Positions 38,533 through 46,535 of a stretch of DNA of 64,000 bases are shown here, one piece after another. Position 1 is the first letter of the stretch. Every line of letters starts with the position of its first letter. Made by a program: the position numbers and the translations under genes. Under the pieces are notes generated by a model. The model had not been told where the DNA came from, made no database searches, and worked only from the letters and a program-made list of their open reading frames with translations. The stretch spans positions 124,001 through 188,000 of the forward strand of contig NZ_JACCBT010000001.1 in assembly GCF_013409045.1 (NCBI RefSeq), given 5' to 3'. The stretch is from Actinomadura citrea. GTDB lineage: Bacteria > Actinomycetota > Actinomycetes > Streptosporangiales > Streptosporangiaceae.

Positions 38533-39324
38533 CTACCGCTTGCCGCGCTGTCCGTCCGCGAGGCCCTGCGAGATCCGGTGCCCGCCCGCGCGCCGCTGCA
38601 CGGCCGCCGACAGGACGGGCGCGACCCCGCCGATCCGCGCGCCGATCCTCAGCCCGAGCGGCGCCACGTCGATCTCCGCGATGTCGCGCTCGACGGCCCG
38701 GACGGTCGCCCGCGCCACATCCCGGGGCGACCGCGTCCCGACCCCCTTGGGCAGGGTCACGCCGGCCTCGGCGAACATGCCCGCGTCCCGGATGAAGCCG
38801 GGGAAGACGGTCGAGACGCCGACGCCGTGCGGACGCAGGTCCTCGCGCAGCGCCAGGGCGAATCCCCGCATACCGAACTTCGTCGCGTTGTAGAGGGACG
38901 CGTGCCCGGACGCCGTCTTCCCGGACAGCGACGATACGAAGACCAGGTGGCCGCGGCCACGATCGGCCATCTGCGCGGCGGCGAGCTTCGCCATCACGAT
39001 CGGCGCCCGCAGGTTCACGTCCATCGCCCGGTCGATCTCCTCGATCGAGTACTCGGAGAGCAGTCCGGACGCAGGCAGCGCCGCGTTCGCGACCAGCACG
39101 TCCACCCGGCCCGCCTCGTCCAGGAGGTTCTCGGCCGTCGCACGATCCGCCAGGTCGGCGACGATGGCGCGGCCGCCGAGCCGCTCGGCCAGCGGTTCCA
39201 GGACGTCGGCCCGGCGCCCCGTCAGCACCAGCCGGGCGCCGCGAGCGGCGAGGGCCCTCGCCAGCGCCTGGCCGATCCCGCCGGTCGCTCCGGTCAGCAG
39301 GACGTTCGCTCCGCGCAGATCCAT
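38533..39324 (-). CDS. Short-chain dehydrogenase/reductase
   Basis: 263-residue classical SDR. The cofactor motif is TGATGGIGQALARAL, then DVLVANAALPASG, then catalytic Ser in VFVSSLSGKTA and YNATK (Tyr and Lys). The basic residues after the glycine motif (LTGRRAD) suggest NADPH preference. Substrate unknown. ATG 39324 has only a weak SD. Confidence 0.92.
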   Translation of the reverse strand: MDLRGANVLLTGATGGIGQALARALAARGARLVLTGRRADVLEPLAERLGGRAIVADLADRATAENLLDEAGRVDVLVANAALPASGLLSEYSIEEIDRAMDVNLRAPIVMAKLAAAQMADRGRGHLVFVSSLSGKTASGHASLYNATKFGMRGFALALREDLRPHGVGVSTVFPGFIRDAGMFAEAGVTLPKGVGTRSPRDVARATVRAVERDIAEIDVAPLGLRIGARIGGVAPVLSAAVQRRAGGHRISQGLADGQRGKR

Positions 39325-39341
39325 GCCGCGATGATGGCGGA

Positions 39342-39551
39342 TCACATTCCGATGCGCCACAGCAGCAGGATGATCGACGAGAGCACCAGCCCGGCGGTGC
39401 CGAGCGGCACGTCGCCCAACGCGATCACCGCCGCGCACGCCGTGGCGGTCAGCCCCGCGACCAGCACCAGTCCGCGGCCCTCGGACGGACGCTCGTCCGG
39501 TACGTCCGGCTCCAGCTCGCGCTCCCAGCGCCGGAAGTCGTCTTCTGCCAT
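39342..39551 (-). CDS. Small membrane protein
   Basis: 69 residues: an acidic N-terminus (MAEDDFRRWERELEPDVPDE) followed by two hydrophobic helices (LVLVAGLTATACAAVIALGD and GLVLSSIILLLWRIGM). It resembles the DUF3040-like small actinobacterial membrane proteins in layout, but no firm family is claimed. ATG 39551 follows GGGAG; it is 17 bp upstream of the SDR gene, so they may be cotranscribed. Confidence 0.75.
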   Translation of the reverse strand: MAEDDFRRWERELEPDVPDERPSEGRGLVLVAGLTATACAAVIALGDVPLGTAGLVLSSIILLLWRIGM

Positions 39552-39771
39552 CGGCACTCCCGAAGGTCGTCCACCCGGATTATGCGACCGTTCCGGTGTT
39601 CCGACGAGAGGGTGAAATGCGAGGCTTCTTTGAATGTGTCGTCCGGTGAGGGGCCCTTCGGTGCTGATCGCCCGGCCGCGGTTGCTAGGCTGCGGAGAGC
39701 CTGGGGGAAGCAGACACTGATGAGCCGTTCCCGGGTTCTGACTTGATGGTCGAAGGTGAAGGGGTCCCACC

Positions 39772-39891
39772 GTGAAGAAGCTGCTCGTCCTCGCCGTCGT
39801 CGCACTCGGTGGCTTCGCCGTCTGGCGCAAGCTCCAGCAGGACCGCGCCGAGCTGGACCTGTGGACCGAGGCCACGTCGTCCGACAACTGA
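39772..39891 (+). CDS. DLW-39 family protein
   Basis: 39 residues, MKKLLVLAVVALGGFAVWRK followed by LQQDRAELDLWTEATSSDN. A single N-terminal hydrophobic helix and the DLW motif define this tiny actinobacterial family of unknown function. It normally sits within a few hundred bases of the gyrA/tRNA-Ile/tRNA-Ala cluster. Here it is 18 kb from tRNA-Ile and 2.2 kb from tRNA-Ala. The start is GTG with a purine-rich AAGGTGAAGGGG upstream. Confidence 0.9.
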   Translation: MKKLLVLAVVALGGFAVWRKLQQDRAELDLWTEATSSDN

Positions 39892-39913
39892 CACGCCGGC
39901 GACAGGCCCCGGC

Positions 39914-40609
39914 GTGAACGAAGCAGATCCGATCACCGTCGCCTGCCTCGATCTCGCCGGGACCACCGTCGCGGACGGCGACACCGTCGAGTCCGCCTTC
40001 GCCGAGGCGATCGCCACTCTGGGGATCGTCTCCGGCACGGCGTCCTACGGCCGTGCCCTCGCCCGCTTCCGTGACGCGCGCGGCGGATCGAAGATCGGCA
40101 TCTTCCGCTCGCTCTTCGACGAGCCTCGCGCCCAGGCCGCGCACCTGGCGTTCGAGCGGTCCTATCACGACCTCATCGACCGGCGCGGCCTCACACCCGT
40201 ACCCGGCGCCGACGACGCCCTCACGCGGCTGCGCGGCGCCGGTGTCCGCGTGTGCCTGCTCACCGGTTTCGGCCGCGGCACGCAGGCCCGCGTCCTCGAC
40301 ACCCTCGGCTGGTGGGACCGCGCCGACCTGACCCTCTGCCCCGAGGACGTCCCGCGCGGCCGACCGTGGCCCGACCTCGTCCTGACCGCGGCCCTGCGCC
40401 TCGGCGTGGACGACGTCCGCCACATCGCCGTCTGCGGTGACACGGCAGGCGACATGCTCTGCGGCCGCCGCTCCGGCGCGTCCATCGTCGCCGGCGTCCT
40501 CACCGGCGCCGACGACCACGACCGCCTCCTCGCCGCCGGCGCCACCCACGTCCTCCCCACCGTCGCCGCCCTCCCCGACCTCATCCTCCGCACCCCCGCG
40601 AACGCGTAG
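39914..40609 (+). CDS. HAD family phosphonatase-like hydrolase
   Basis: 231 residues. The first HAD motif is CLDLAGTTVADGD (usual first Asp and Gly-Thr-Val), followed by a helical cap, motif II VCLLTGFGRG, and motif IV VCGDTAGDMLCGRRSGA. It matches phosphonoacetaldehyde hydrolase-like proteins; whether it acts on phosphonates is unknown. GTG 39914 lies 22 bp after DLW-39 and may be coupled to it. Confidence 0.88.
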   Translation: MNEADPITVACLDLAGTTVADGDTVESAFAEAIATLGIVSGTASYGRALARFRDARGGSKIGIFRSLFDEPRAQAAHLAFERSYHDLIDRRGLTPVPGADDALTRLRGAGVRVCLLTGFGRGTQARVLDTLGWWDRADLTLCPEDVPRGRPWPDLVLTAALRLGVDDVRHIAVCGDTAGDMLCGRRSGASIVAGVLTGADDHDRLLAAGATHVLPTVAALPDLILRTPANA

Positions 40610-40721
40610 ACCCGGCCTCATCAAGGACGAGTTCCCCGCGCCGAGCGCGGCCTGCCTGCGCTGAATGATGCCCGGACCGGTCACGAGGCGCCGGTGATCT
40701 CAACGACTCGGAGGCAGAGGT

Positions 40722-41657
40722 TCAGCTCAGCGCCGGGCGTACGGTCTTGGCGATGAGTTCCAGCTGGTCCAGCTGGGCGTCGAGGGACGGCGCGGCGATG
40801 CGGCAGACGAGGTGTCCCGCGCCGGCGTCGGTGTAGCGGGCCAGCACGGCGGCCACTTGCTCGGCCGGGCCGGCGACGATCGCCTGGATGCTCCGCACCG
40901 TCTCGTATGGCAGGCCGTAGGTCGATCGGCAGTACGAGTCGAGCCGCCGTTCCACGTCTTCGGCGTCGTCGCTGATCAACACCGTGACGAACAGCGCCGG
41001 GGTGACCGCGTCCTCGGGACGTCCCGCAGACGCCGCCGCCGACCGCACCGTCGCGAGGCCCGCTCGGTAGTCGGCAGGGTCGGGCGGGTAGGGCAACCAT
41101 CCGTCGTAGAGCCGCCCGGCGCGCTCCAACGCCGACGGGCTCGCCCCGCCCAGCCAGATCGGGGGCCCGCCGGGCCGGTAGGAGGGCGTGGACTCAGGCA
41201 GTTCGTCGAAGCGCAGCACCTTGCCCTGGAAGGCACGCTCGCCCGCCCACAGCGCCCGCCACAGGGCCACCGTGTCGTGCAGCCGTCCGAAACGGCGCTC
41301 CCACGGCACCCCGGACACCGCGTACTCGGTCTCCGACCTGCCGGGAAAGCCCGCACCCACGGTGACGATCAGGCGTCCCGCCGACAGGTGGTCGATGGAG
41401 GCGAGCGCCTGGGCCGCCGTCACCGGACGGCGGAAGGCGGGCAGGAGGGCGGCCGTCCCCAGCGTGACCCGTTCGGTCGCCGACGAGAGGGCGGCGAGCA
41501 TGGCCAGCGGTTCGATCCGCGGGCCGAGCAGGGTGTCGTTGGCCCATACCGAGTCGTAGCCGAGGTGCTCGGCCCGGACGGTGAAGTCGACCAACCGGCG
41601 GGCGTCGTCCCACTGACCCCGGTTGGTGGGGAGCAAGATCCCGAATCTCGTGTCCAT
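40722..41657 (-). CDS. LLM class (F420-dependent type) oxidoreductase
   Basis: 311-residue luciferase-like monooxygenase fold. RFGILLPTNRGQWDD, YDSVWANDTLLGPRIEPLAM, VTLGTAALLPAFRRP, LIVTVGAGFPG and PPIWLGGASPSALERA are family landmarks. Actinobacterial members mostly use F420 rather than FMN, which is inferred here. ATG 41657; only a weak SD. It is alone and opposes the HAD gene. Confidence 0.9.
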   Translation of the reverse strand: MDTRFGILLPTNRGQWDDARRLVDFTVRAEHLGYDSVWANDTLLGPRIEPLAMLAALSSATERVTLGTAALLPAFRRPVTAAQALASIDHLSAGRLIVTVGAGFPGRSETEYAVSGVPWERRFGRLHDTVALWRALWAGERAFQGKVLRFDELPESTPSYRPGGPPIWLGGASPSALERAGRLYDGWLPYPPDPADYRAGLATVRSAAASAGRPEDAVTPALFVTVLISDDAEDVERRLDSYCRSTYGLPYETVRSIQAIVAGPAEQVAAVLARYTDAGAGHLVCRIAAPSLDAQLDQLELIAKTVRPALS

Positions 41658-42130
41658 GCGAGGATCGTGGCCCCGACCAGGAATGACGACAATTCCCTCG
41701 AAGGTATGAAGCGCTCGGCACGGTGGACGAGTGGAGTTCTCCCAGCCCCTGCACCCGGCCAGGCGCCGCAGCCCGCTCGACCTAGCGCTGTGCGCTGGAT
41801 CGACATAACGCCACCTCAGCTTCATGGAGAGCCCGTCGCTCCCGCCATGGCCCGCGAATCATGAACCTGGACCAGTGGGCGCACCACATCCTCGACCGCA
41901 TGCCGCAGAACGACCTGCACGAGGAACAGGCAGGCTACGTCGCACAAACTGCGCCGCCCTCCGGCCACGTGGGCTGCGCCGTCGCCTTGCGGCCGCGCCC
42001 ACCACGCGACGAACTACACCCGCCAAGGCCTCACCGGGCGCCATGCCTGGAAAGCTTGCGCTCCACCCACGGTGTACGATCGTCACCGGTCACGCCGACC
42101 GGCCGTCACCACAGGTCAGGCAATGGACCA

Positions 42131-42203
42131 GGGGCCTTAGCTCAGTTGGTAGAGCACCGGCTTTGCAAGCCGGGTGTCAGGGGTTCGAATCCCCTAGGCT
42201 CCA
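42131..42203 (+). tRNA. tRNA-Ala (TGC)
   Basis: 73-nt tRNA with acceptor GGGGCCT pairing with AGGCTCC, D-arm TAGCTCAGTTGGTAGAGC, anticodon loop TTTGCAA with TGC at 42164-42166, and T-arm GGGGTTCGAATCCCC. CCA is not encoded. Confidence 0.97.
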
Positions 42204-42213
42204 CACACCAGAA

Positions 42214-42247
42214 AGCCCAGGTCGGACGGCATGTTTCCACCTGGGCT
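42214..42247 (+). terminator. Terminator of tRNA-Ala
   Basis: AGCCCAGGT pairs with ACCTGGGCT around a 16-nt loop, and a run of six T occurs about 20 bp later. Confidence 0.7.
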
Positions 42248-42341
42248 CTCGTCTCTCACGACCGCTTTTTTGCTTCCGTGCCCGTTGCGTGCCCGATCGC
42301 TTCGCCTTCTTGAGTTCAGCCTTGGCCATCGCACCCAAGAA

Positions 42342-42368
42342 GAACCCCGGCCGGTGCGGCCGGGGTTC
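42342..42368 (-). terminator. Terminator of the 42.4-kb minus-strand gene
   Basis: GAACCCCGGCC and GGCCGGGGTTC form a perfect 11-bp stem with a 5-nt loop; TTCTTGG follows on the minus strand. Confidence 0.75.
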
Positions 42369-42422
42369 GTGTGCTGGAAGTCGGTCCTGGAGAAGGATCT
42401 CGTGAGAACCGGCTCAGGCCGA

Positions 42423-42755
42423 TCAGAGCGGGAGCTTGATCTTGCTGACTTCCGCTTCGAGCTCCGCGAGGTACTTGGCCGCCGTCGTGACGAACTGGAA
42501 GGCGCCCGCGAGCTCCTCGTCGGAGAGCTTGCTGTAGTCGCTCGGGGCAGCGGCGCCGAGCTCCGCGAAGACCCCGGCGATGGCCTGGAACTTGTTGGCC
42601 GCGCCCTGGGCGGACTCCGGGATCAGGGCCAGGGTGATCTGCCGAATCTGCTCCTCGGCAGCCTGGTTGCCGGCGGCAGCCATCGGGCCCAGAGCAGCGA
42701 TGAGGTCCAGCTTGTTCTGGATGGACTTCTGCGCGGCATTCAGGGGGGCAGTCAT
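42423..42755 (-). CDS. Hypothetical helical protein
   Basis: 110 residues, almost entirely amphipathic helix (LNAAQKSIQNKLDLIAALG, EEQIRQITLALIPES, AANKFQAIAGVFAELG, FVTTAAKYLAELEAEVSKIK). No signal peptide or recognised family. ATG 42755 has AAGAG upstream, and a strong terminator follows. Probably a real small soluble protein; possibly paired with the upstream membrane protein gene. Confidence 0.6.
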   Translation of the reverse strand: MTAPLNAAQKSIQNKLDLIAALGPMAAAGNQAAEEQIRQITLALIPESAQGAANKFQAIAGVFAELGAAAPSDYSKLSDEELAGAFQFVTTAAKYLAELEAEVSKIKLPL

Positions 42756-42926
42756 GGTGAGGCTCTTCTTTGGCGAAAACGACACCCGGCAATCGAGCGT
42801 CAGTCGTGACCGTCCAACACCGCCAAGGACGCAAGCGATATACCGGTCTTTCGACACAGAGCCGTGTGGCGGCGGCCGCCGCTCTGTCGCCCAGCCGCCG
42901 GCGGTCACGGGGTCCGCGCCGCCGCC

Positions 42927-43124
42927 TCAGAGCTCTCCGCGACCCTCGCGACGGCTTCTCCACGCACTGCGCACCGCTGCCACGATCAAACCGATCCACG
43001 TCCCCGCAAGAGCACCCATCAGGCCAGCACCTATCGCACTGTTCCAAGTCCCGAAATTGTTTGTGGACCCCCACAGTGCACCCATCGAGCCACCGGCCAT
43101 CAGACCCACGAGCGCGCCACGCAT
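42927..43124 (-). CDS. Small glycine-rich membrane protein
   Basis: 65 residues with two hydrophobic segments containing Gly/Ala zippers: MRGALVGLMAGGSMGALWGS and GAGLMGALAGTWIGLIVAAV, then a basic tail RSAWRSRREGRG. ATG 43124 follows GAAGGGA. No family recognised; it could be cotranscribed with the helical protein gene 170 bp downstream. Confidence 0.6.
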   Translation of the reverse strand: MRGALVGLMAGGSMGALWGSTNNFGTWNSAIGAGLMGALAGTWIGLIVAAVRSAWRSRREGRGEL

Positions 43125-43369
43125 GGCATCCCTTCGACAGCTGATGAGGCGCCCAGTCTTCAACCGGTCTCCCGGGAAAGGCAACGCCTCCGGCAAGGGC
43201 ACTCCTACGGGAAGCCCATCCCGCGCCCGTGACGGTCATTGGTGGTTTGGGGATGCCCGCCGCTCAGCCGAACGTGGTCGCGGCACCGCCTGTGATGGAC
43301 CACGGTCGGGACGGTAGAACGTGCTCGAACCAGGGCCTGTGCCGCCCCCTGGCCCTGCGGGCCGGATGT

Positions 43370-43773
43370 TCGAAGTAGGTGGAGCCATTCATTGATGGCG
43401 GTGATCTCAAGGACGGCCTGGTGGCGGACGGAGAGCTTGTCGTACCGGGTGGCCACGCGCGGTGGCGCTTGAGGCGGTTGATGCCGCCTTCGACGGCGTG
43501 TCGGCGCGGTAGTCGACCGGGTCGAAGGCGGGGGACGGCCGCCAGGGCTGCCCCACTGTCGGCGGTGACCGGCCTGGTCGTCCGGCACCGGGATCGTCGC
43601 TGCGATGCCACGTCTGCGCAAGTGGGCACGGACCGCCCGGGAGGAGTAGGCCTTATCGGCCCGGAGGCGATCGGGTCGGGTTCGAGGACGGCCGCGCCCC
43701 TGCCGGCAACGCGGACGCCGGCCATCACGGCCTCATTCTTCTTGGTCGATGAACCGTCTACCAGAGACCTCAC
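43370..43773 (-). pseudogene. IS5-type transposase remnant (frameshifted C-terminal part)
   Basis: Three minus-strand frames give ordered pieces of an IS5/IS1182-like DDE transposase: VDGSSTKKNEAV near 43750, ADKAYSSRAVRAHLRRRGIA near 43640, HAVEGGINRLKRHRA near 43480 (containing the last catalytic Glu) and RYDKLSVRHQAVLEITAINE near 43400. The N-terminal half is missing and at least two frameshifts interrupt the rest. Clear terminal inverted repeats were not found. Confidence 0.8.
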
Positions 43774-43824
43774 TGCTTAGAGATCGCTACGCACCGTCAC
43801 ACACTCCAGGCCTCGAAGCAGGCC

Positions 43825-44634
43825 CTAGTGGACCTGGCCGCGGAACCAGTCTTGGAAGGTGAGCAAGCCAGGGAAGCGGTCGCGCAGTTTGGCGAGGTCC
43901 GCCTGGTAGCCGCTCTCGGCGAACCACTCGAACATCCTGCCCTCGACCGGCAGGGCGACGAGGCGCGTTGGCACTCCGGTGACCTTCTCGTAGATTGCGG
44001 CCACCTCGGAGAAGGTCAGCTCGTCGCCGGCGATCTCGAGTTCCACACCCAGGTAGTCGTCCCGGTGGTCGATGACGTGCGCGGCGATGCGGCCGATATC
44101 GTCGGTGGCGATCAGCTGCATCGGCCGGTCGGGGAGCACCGGGAGCTCCATCACCCTTTCGCCCGCGGCGTCGGCGTAGTGCAGCAGGTTGTCCATGAAG
44201 AACACCGGCCGCAGGATGGTCGCGGGCAACCCCAGAGCGCGGATGTAGGACTCGATTGCCGCCTTGCTCTCGAAGTGCTCGATTCCGGTGTGCCGCTCGG
44301 CGCCGCCGACCGAGCTGTGAACAAGGTGCCCGACTCCGGTATCCAGGGCGAGGTCGGCGACGAGCATGCCCTGCCGTACCTCGGCTTTGAGGGTTTCCGG
44401 CTCGTAGGCCAGGGCTTGCATGCTGAACACGGCATCGACGCCACGCATCGCTCGCTCCAGGGACGCGGGGTCTCCCAGGTCGCCGACCGTGAGTTCGGTG
44501 CCGACCAGGCGACGCGCGGCGGGGCTTTCCGGGTCGCGCACCAGGGCGCGAACCTGCCAGCCGCGGCGCAGCAGGTGACGTGCGGTGGCGCCGCCCTGCC
44601 GGCCGGTGGCACCGATGACCAGAGCCATACTCAT
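43825..44634 (-). CDS. NmrA-like NAD(P)-binding protein
   Basis: 269 residues starting MSMALVIGATGRQGGATARH, the Rossmann glycine motif of NmrA/HSCARG-type atypical SDRs. Later segments GDLGDPASLERAMRGVDAVF, LVHSSVGGAERHTGIEHFES and LPATILRPVFFMDN fit the family, which senses redox state or acts on small quinones. ATG 44634 overlaps the SnoaL-like stop (ATGA), so the two are coupled. Confidence 0.92.
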   Translation of the reverse strand: MSMALVIGATGRQGGATARHLLRRGWQVRALVRDPESPAARRLVGTELTVGDLGDPASLERAMRGVDAVFSMQALAYEPETLKAEVRQGMLVADLALDTGVGHLVHSSVGGAERHTGIEHFESKAAIESYIRALGLPATILRPVFFMDNLLHYADAAGERVMELPVLPDRPMQLIATDDIGRIAAHVIDHRDDYLGVELEIAGDELTFSEVAAIYEKVTGVPTRLVALPVEGRMFEWFAESGYQADLAKLRDRFPGLLTFQDWFRGQVH

Positions 44635-44996
44635 GACGTCACCACCGGGGTGGTCTGCGCCAGCGCGATCCGCCAGGTGCCGACGTCTTTGACCAGCACG
44701 AACGTCAGCGCTGCCGTGCGGCCGTCGTTGACATGCTTGATCAGGTCGGCCAGCGCCACGTCCGGGCGCAGGAACGTGACGTCCAGCAGCTCGTTCGTGG
44801 TCAGCACGTCCTTCAGCGGGGTGCGCAGCGCCTCGGCCATGACCTTCTTGACCTGCTCGCGGCCGCGCAGTCGGATCCCGGTGAAGTTGACCAGGGACAC
44901 CTCCTCGGTCAGCAGTCCAGTGAAACCGGCGACGTCGCTCTGCAGCTCTTCGGCGTCGCGGACGACCTGCGCGATCGCCTCGATCTCGGGGTCCAT
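44631..44996 (-). CDS. SnoaL-like/DUF4440 family protein
   Basis: 121 residues with the cystatin-like alpha+beta pattern: IAQVVRDAEELQSDVAGFTG, then LLTEEVSLVNFTGIRLRGRE, RPDVALADLIKH and FVLVKDVGTWRIALAQTTPV. It resembles SgcJ/EcaC-type proteins of unknown activity. It heads the two-gene unit with the NmrA-like gene, directly behind two palindromic operators. Confidence 0.88.
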   Translation of the reverse strand: MDPEIEAIAQVVRDAEELQSDVAGFTGLLTEEVSLVNFTGIRLRGREQVKKVMAEALRTPLKDVLTTNELLDVTFLRPDVALADLIKHVNDGRTAALTFVLVKDVGTWRIALAQTTPVVTS

Positions 44997-45014
44997 GTCG
45001 CATCTCCTCAGCTA

Positions 45015-45064
45015 GCGGAGCGATCCGCTCCGCGTTGAGACTATGCCGGAGCGATTCGCTCCGC
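45015..45064. promoter_or_regulatory. Two TetR-type operators in the divergent promoter
   Basis: GCGGAGCGATCCGCTCCGC (45015-45033) is a perfect palindrome around a central ATC, and CCGGAGCGATTCGCTCCGC (45046-45064) is a near copy. Their centres are 31 bp apart, about three helical turns. They lie between the SnoaL-like gene and the tetR gene, so the regulator probably represses both directions. Confidence 0.88.
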
Positions 45065-45084
45065 AACTGGTAAGGTCTGTGGCG

Positions 45085-45723
45085 ATGACCACGCGTAGAG
45101 ACATCGCAGAACGCAACGACCGCGCGCTGCTCCAGGCCGCCCGTGACGTGCTCGCCGAAGACGGCGCGCACGCGTCCGTCGCTGCCATCGCTGCCCGAGC
45201 AGGAGTCGGCATCGGCAGCCTCTACCGCCGTTATAAGACGAAGGAGGAGCTGTTCCAGCAGCTCAGCCTGGTGTCCCTCGACCACTGGAACGAGGCGGCC
45301 GAGCAGGGCTTGGCCGATCCCGATCCGTGGGCCGGACTGGCGGCATTCGTGCGCTGCTGTGTCGAGTTCGGGCAGGGCTCGCTGGCTCCCATCGCTGGTG
45401 CCATCGAGGTGACCCAGGAGATGAGCGCCAGGTCCCGCCGCGGCGACGAGCTGCTCGCTGAGCTGGTACGGCGAGGACACGAGGCCGGCGTCCTGCGCGC
45501 CGATGTGACCGTGGTCGATATCTCGCTGCTCATCGAGCAGCTCGGCCGTTCCCCGGTGGTCGATCAGCTTCGCAAGCAAGGCCGGGACGACCTGCTCCGC
45601 GCCGCCGCCGAGGCTCGCCGACGGCTGATCGCGATAGCGCTCGACGGATTGCGGCCGGGACATGACCCGTTGCCCGGTTCGCCGCCGGGCGTGGAACTCT
45701 TCGCCGGTCGCTGGTCGAGCTAG
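45085..45723 (+). CDS. TetR family regulator
   Basis: 212 residues. The helix-turn-helix is HASVAAIAARAGVGIGSLYR with RRYKTKEELF after it. The C-terminal ligand domain is helical. ATG 45085 (SD AAGG) excludes a longer frame from 45043 that would overlap the operator. It is divergent from the SnoaL/NmrA pair and is the likely ligand of the two operators. Confidence 0.92.
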   Translation: MTTRRDIAERNDRALLQAARDVLAEDGAHASVAAIAARAGVGIGSLYRRYKTKEELFQQLSLVSLDHWNEAAEQGLADPDPWAGLAAFVRCCVEFGQGSLAPIAGAIEVTQEMSARSRRGDELLAELVRRGHEAGVLRADVTVVDISLLIEQLGRSPVVDQLRKQGRDDLLRAAAEARRRLIAIALDGLRPGHDPLPGSPPGVELFAGRWSS

Positions 45724-45862
45724 GACGAGCCGTCCATGGGATGCAAGAGCCCGGATCAGTAAACGGCGCTGATCGAAACAGGCCCTGGTTCGCGCGAATC
45801 CTTCTGTCACACCGTCTCATCGCTGACGATCGGCGTCCCGGAAAGTTCTTCGGAGAAATCCG

Positions 45863-45906
45863 GGAGGCGGTGTCGGATCGGGGCGGTGGTGTTCGTAGCA
45901 GGGGTG
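45863..45906 (+). promoter_or_regulatory. Repeated 44-bp promoter element, copy 1
   Basis: A 44-bp sequence, identical at 47820-47863, contains GTCGG and CGTAG separated by 17 bp (45872-45898). The same spaced motif occurs before the first ECF module. It precedes a decayed reductase fragment and then the DGPF/ECF pair, and is probably read by an ECF sigma factor. Confidence 0.7.
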
Positions 45907-45950
45907 AGGCCGTCCAGAAGGGGCGGCGTCAAGGCAGAGGGACCGTGACC

Positions 45951-46128
45951 ATGACAGACCTGCCTGCGCGCCGATGCGTTCCTGTGCGGGGGCCAGAGCT
46001 ACGAGCTGTTCGTCGGCTCGTGGGGGACCCTTCCGGTGCAGGATGCCGCTGCCTGGGAGTCCGTCGTGGAAGCGTTGAACATGGAGGACGATCTGGTCGG
46101 TCGCGAGTCGGCTCCAAGGGCGTCATGA
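45951..46128 (+). pseudogene. Truncated DHFR/RibD-type reductase fragment
   Basis: In the frame from 45955 the sequence reads CLRADAFLCGGQSYELFVGS then WGTLPVQDAAAWESVVEALN before a stop. This matches the internal region of DHFR-family reductases (LRADAFLFGRRTYE-x-F-AG-x-W ... ALN). The N-terminus is missing and an ATG at 45951 is out of frame. It sits behind copy 1 of the repeated promoter element, where an intact reductase would be expected. Confidence 0.6.
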
Positions 46129-46211
46129 TCCAGGTCTGCCGGCCGGGCGGACGGCTTGAAGTCCCTGACCACCGAACCACGCAGTCTTGACACACAGGAG
46201 ATGATCATCAG

Positions 46212-46535
46212 ATGCGGTACCTGGTCTCCGTGATCGATGACAAGAGCAATCCCGGCAGCACCGACAGGCAGCCTGCCATCAGCGCGTTCAACGAGCGACT
46301 GATCGCCGAGGGCTACTGGGTGTTCGCGGGCGGACTCGCGGACACCGATGCGGCCACGGTCATCGACAACCGGGGCGAGCAGGCTGTGTTCAGCGACGGG
46401 CCCTTCGTGGAGTCGAAGGAGTATCTCGCCGGGGTCTGGGTCTGGGAGGCCCCCGATCTGGACGTGGCGCTCAGGCTCGCCGCGGAGGCGTCGAAGGTCT
46501 GCGATCGGAAGATCGAGGTGCGGCCGTTCCAGTGA
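46212..46535 (+). CDS. DGPF (YCII-related) domain protein
   Basis: 107 residues: MRYLVSVIDDK, FNERLIAEGYWVFAGGLADT, then FSDGPFVESKEYLAGVWVWE, the family signature, and KIEVRPFQ at the end. It is paired with the ECF sigma factor that overlaps its 3' end by 4 nt. The start has CAGGAG. It is a distinct paralogue of the protein at 28.2-28.6 kb. Confidence 0.92.
   Translation: MRYLVSVIDDKSNPGSTDRQPAISAFNERLIAEGYWVFAGGLADTDAATVIDNRGEQAVFSDGPFVESKEYLAGVWVWEAPDLDVALRLAAEASKVCDRKIEVRPFQ

Noticed and set aside
41861-42313. 150-codon plus-strand ORF
   Set aside because: It runs straight through tRNA-Ala and has no SD; its tail is the translated tRNA.
43205-43824. Complete insertion sequence
   Set aside because: Only frameshifted C-terminal transposase pieces are present, with no terminal inverted repeats or target duplication found.
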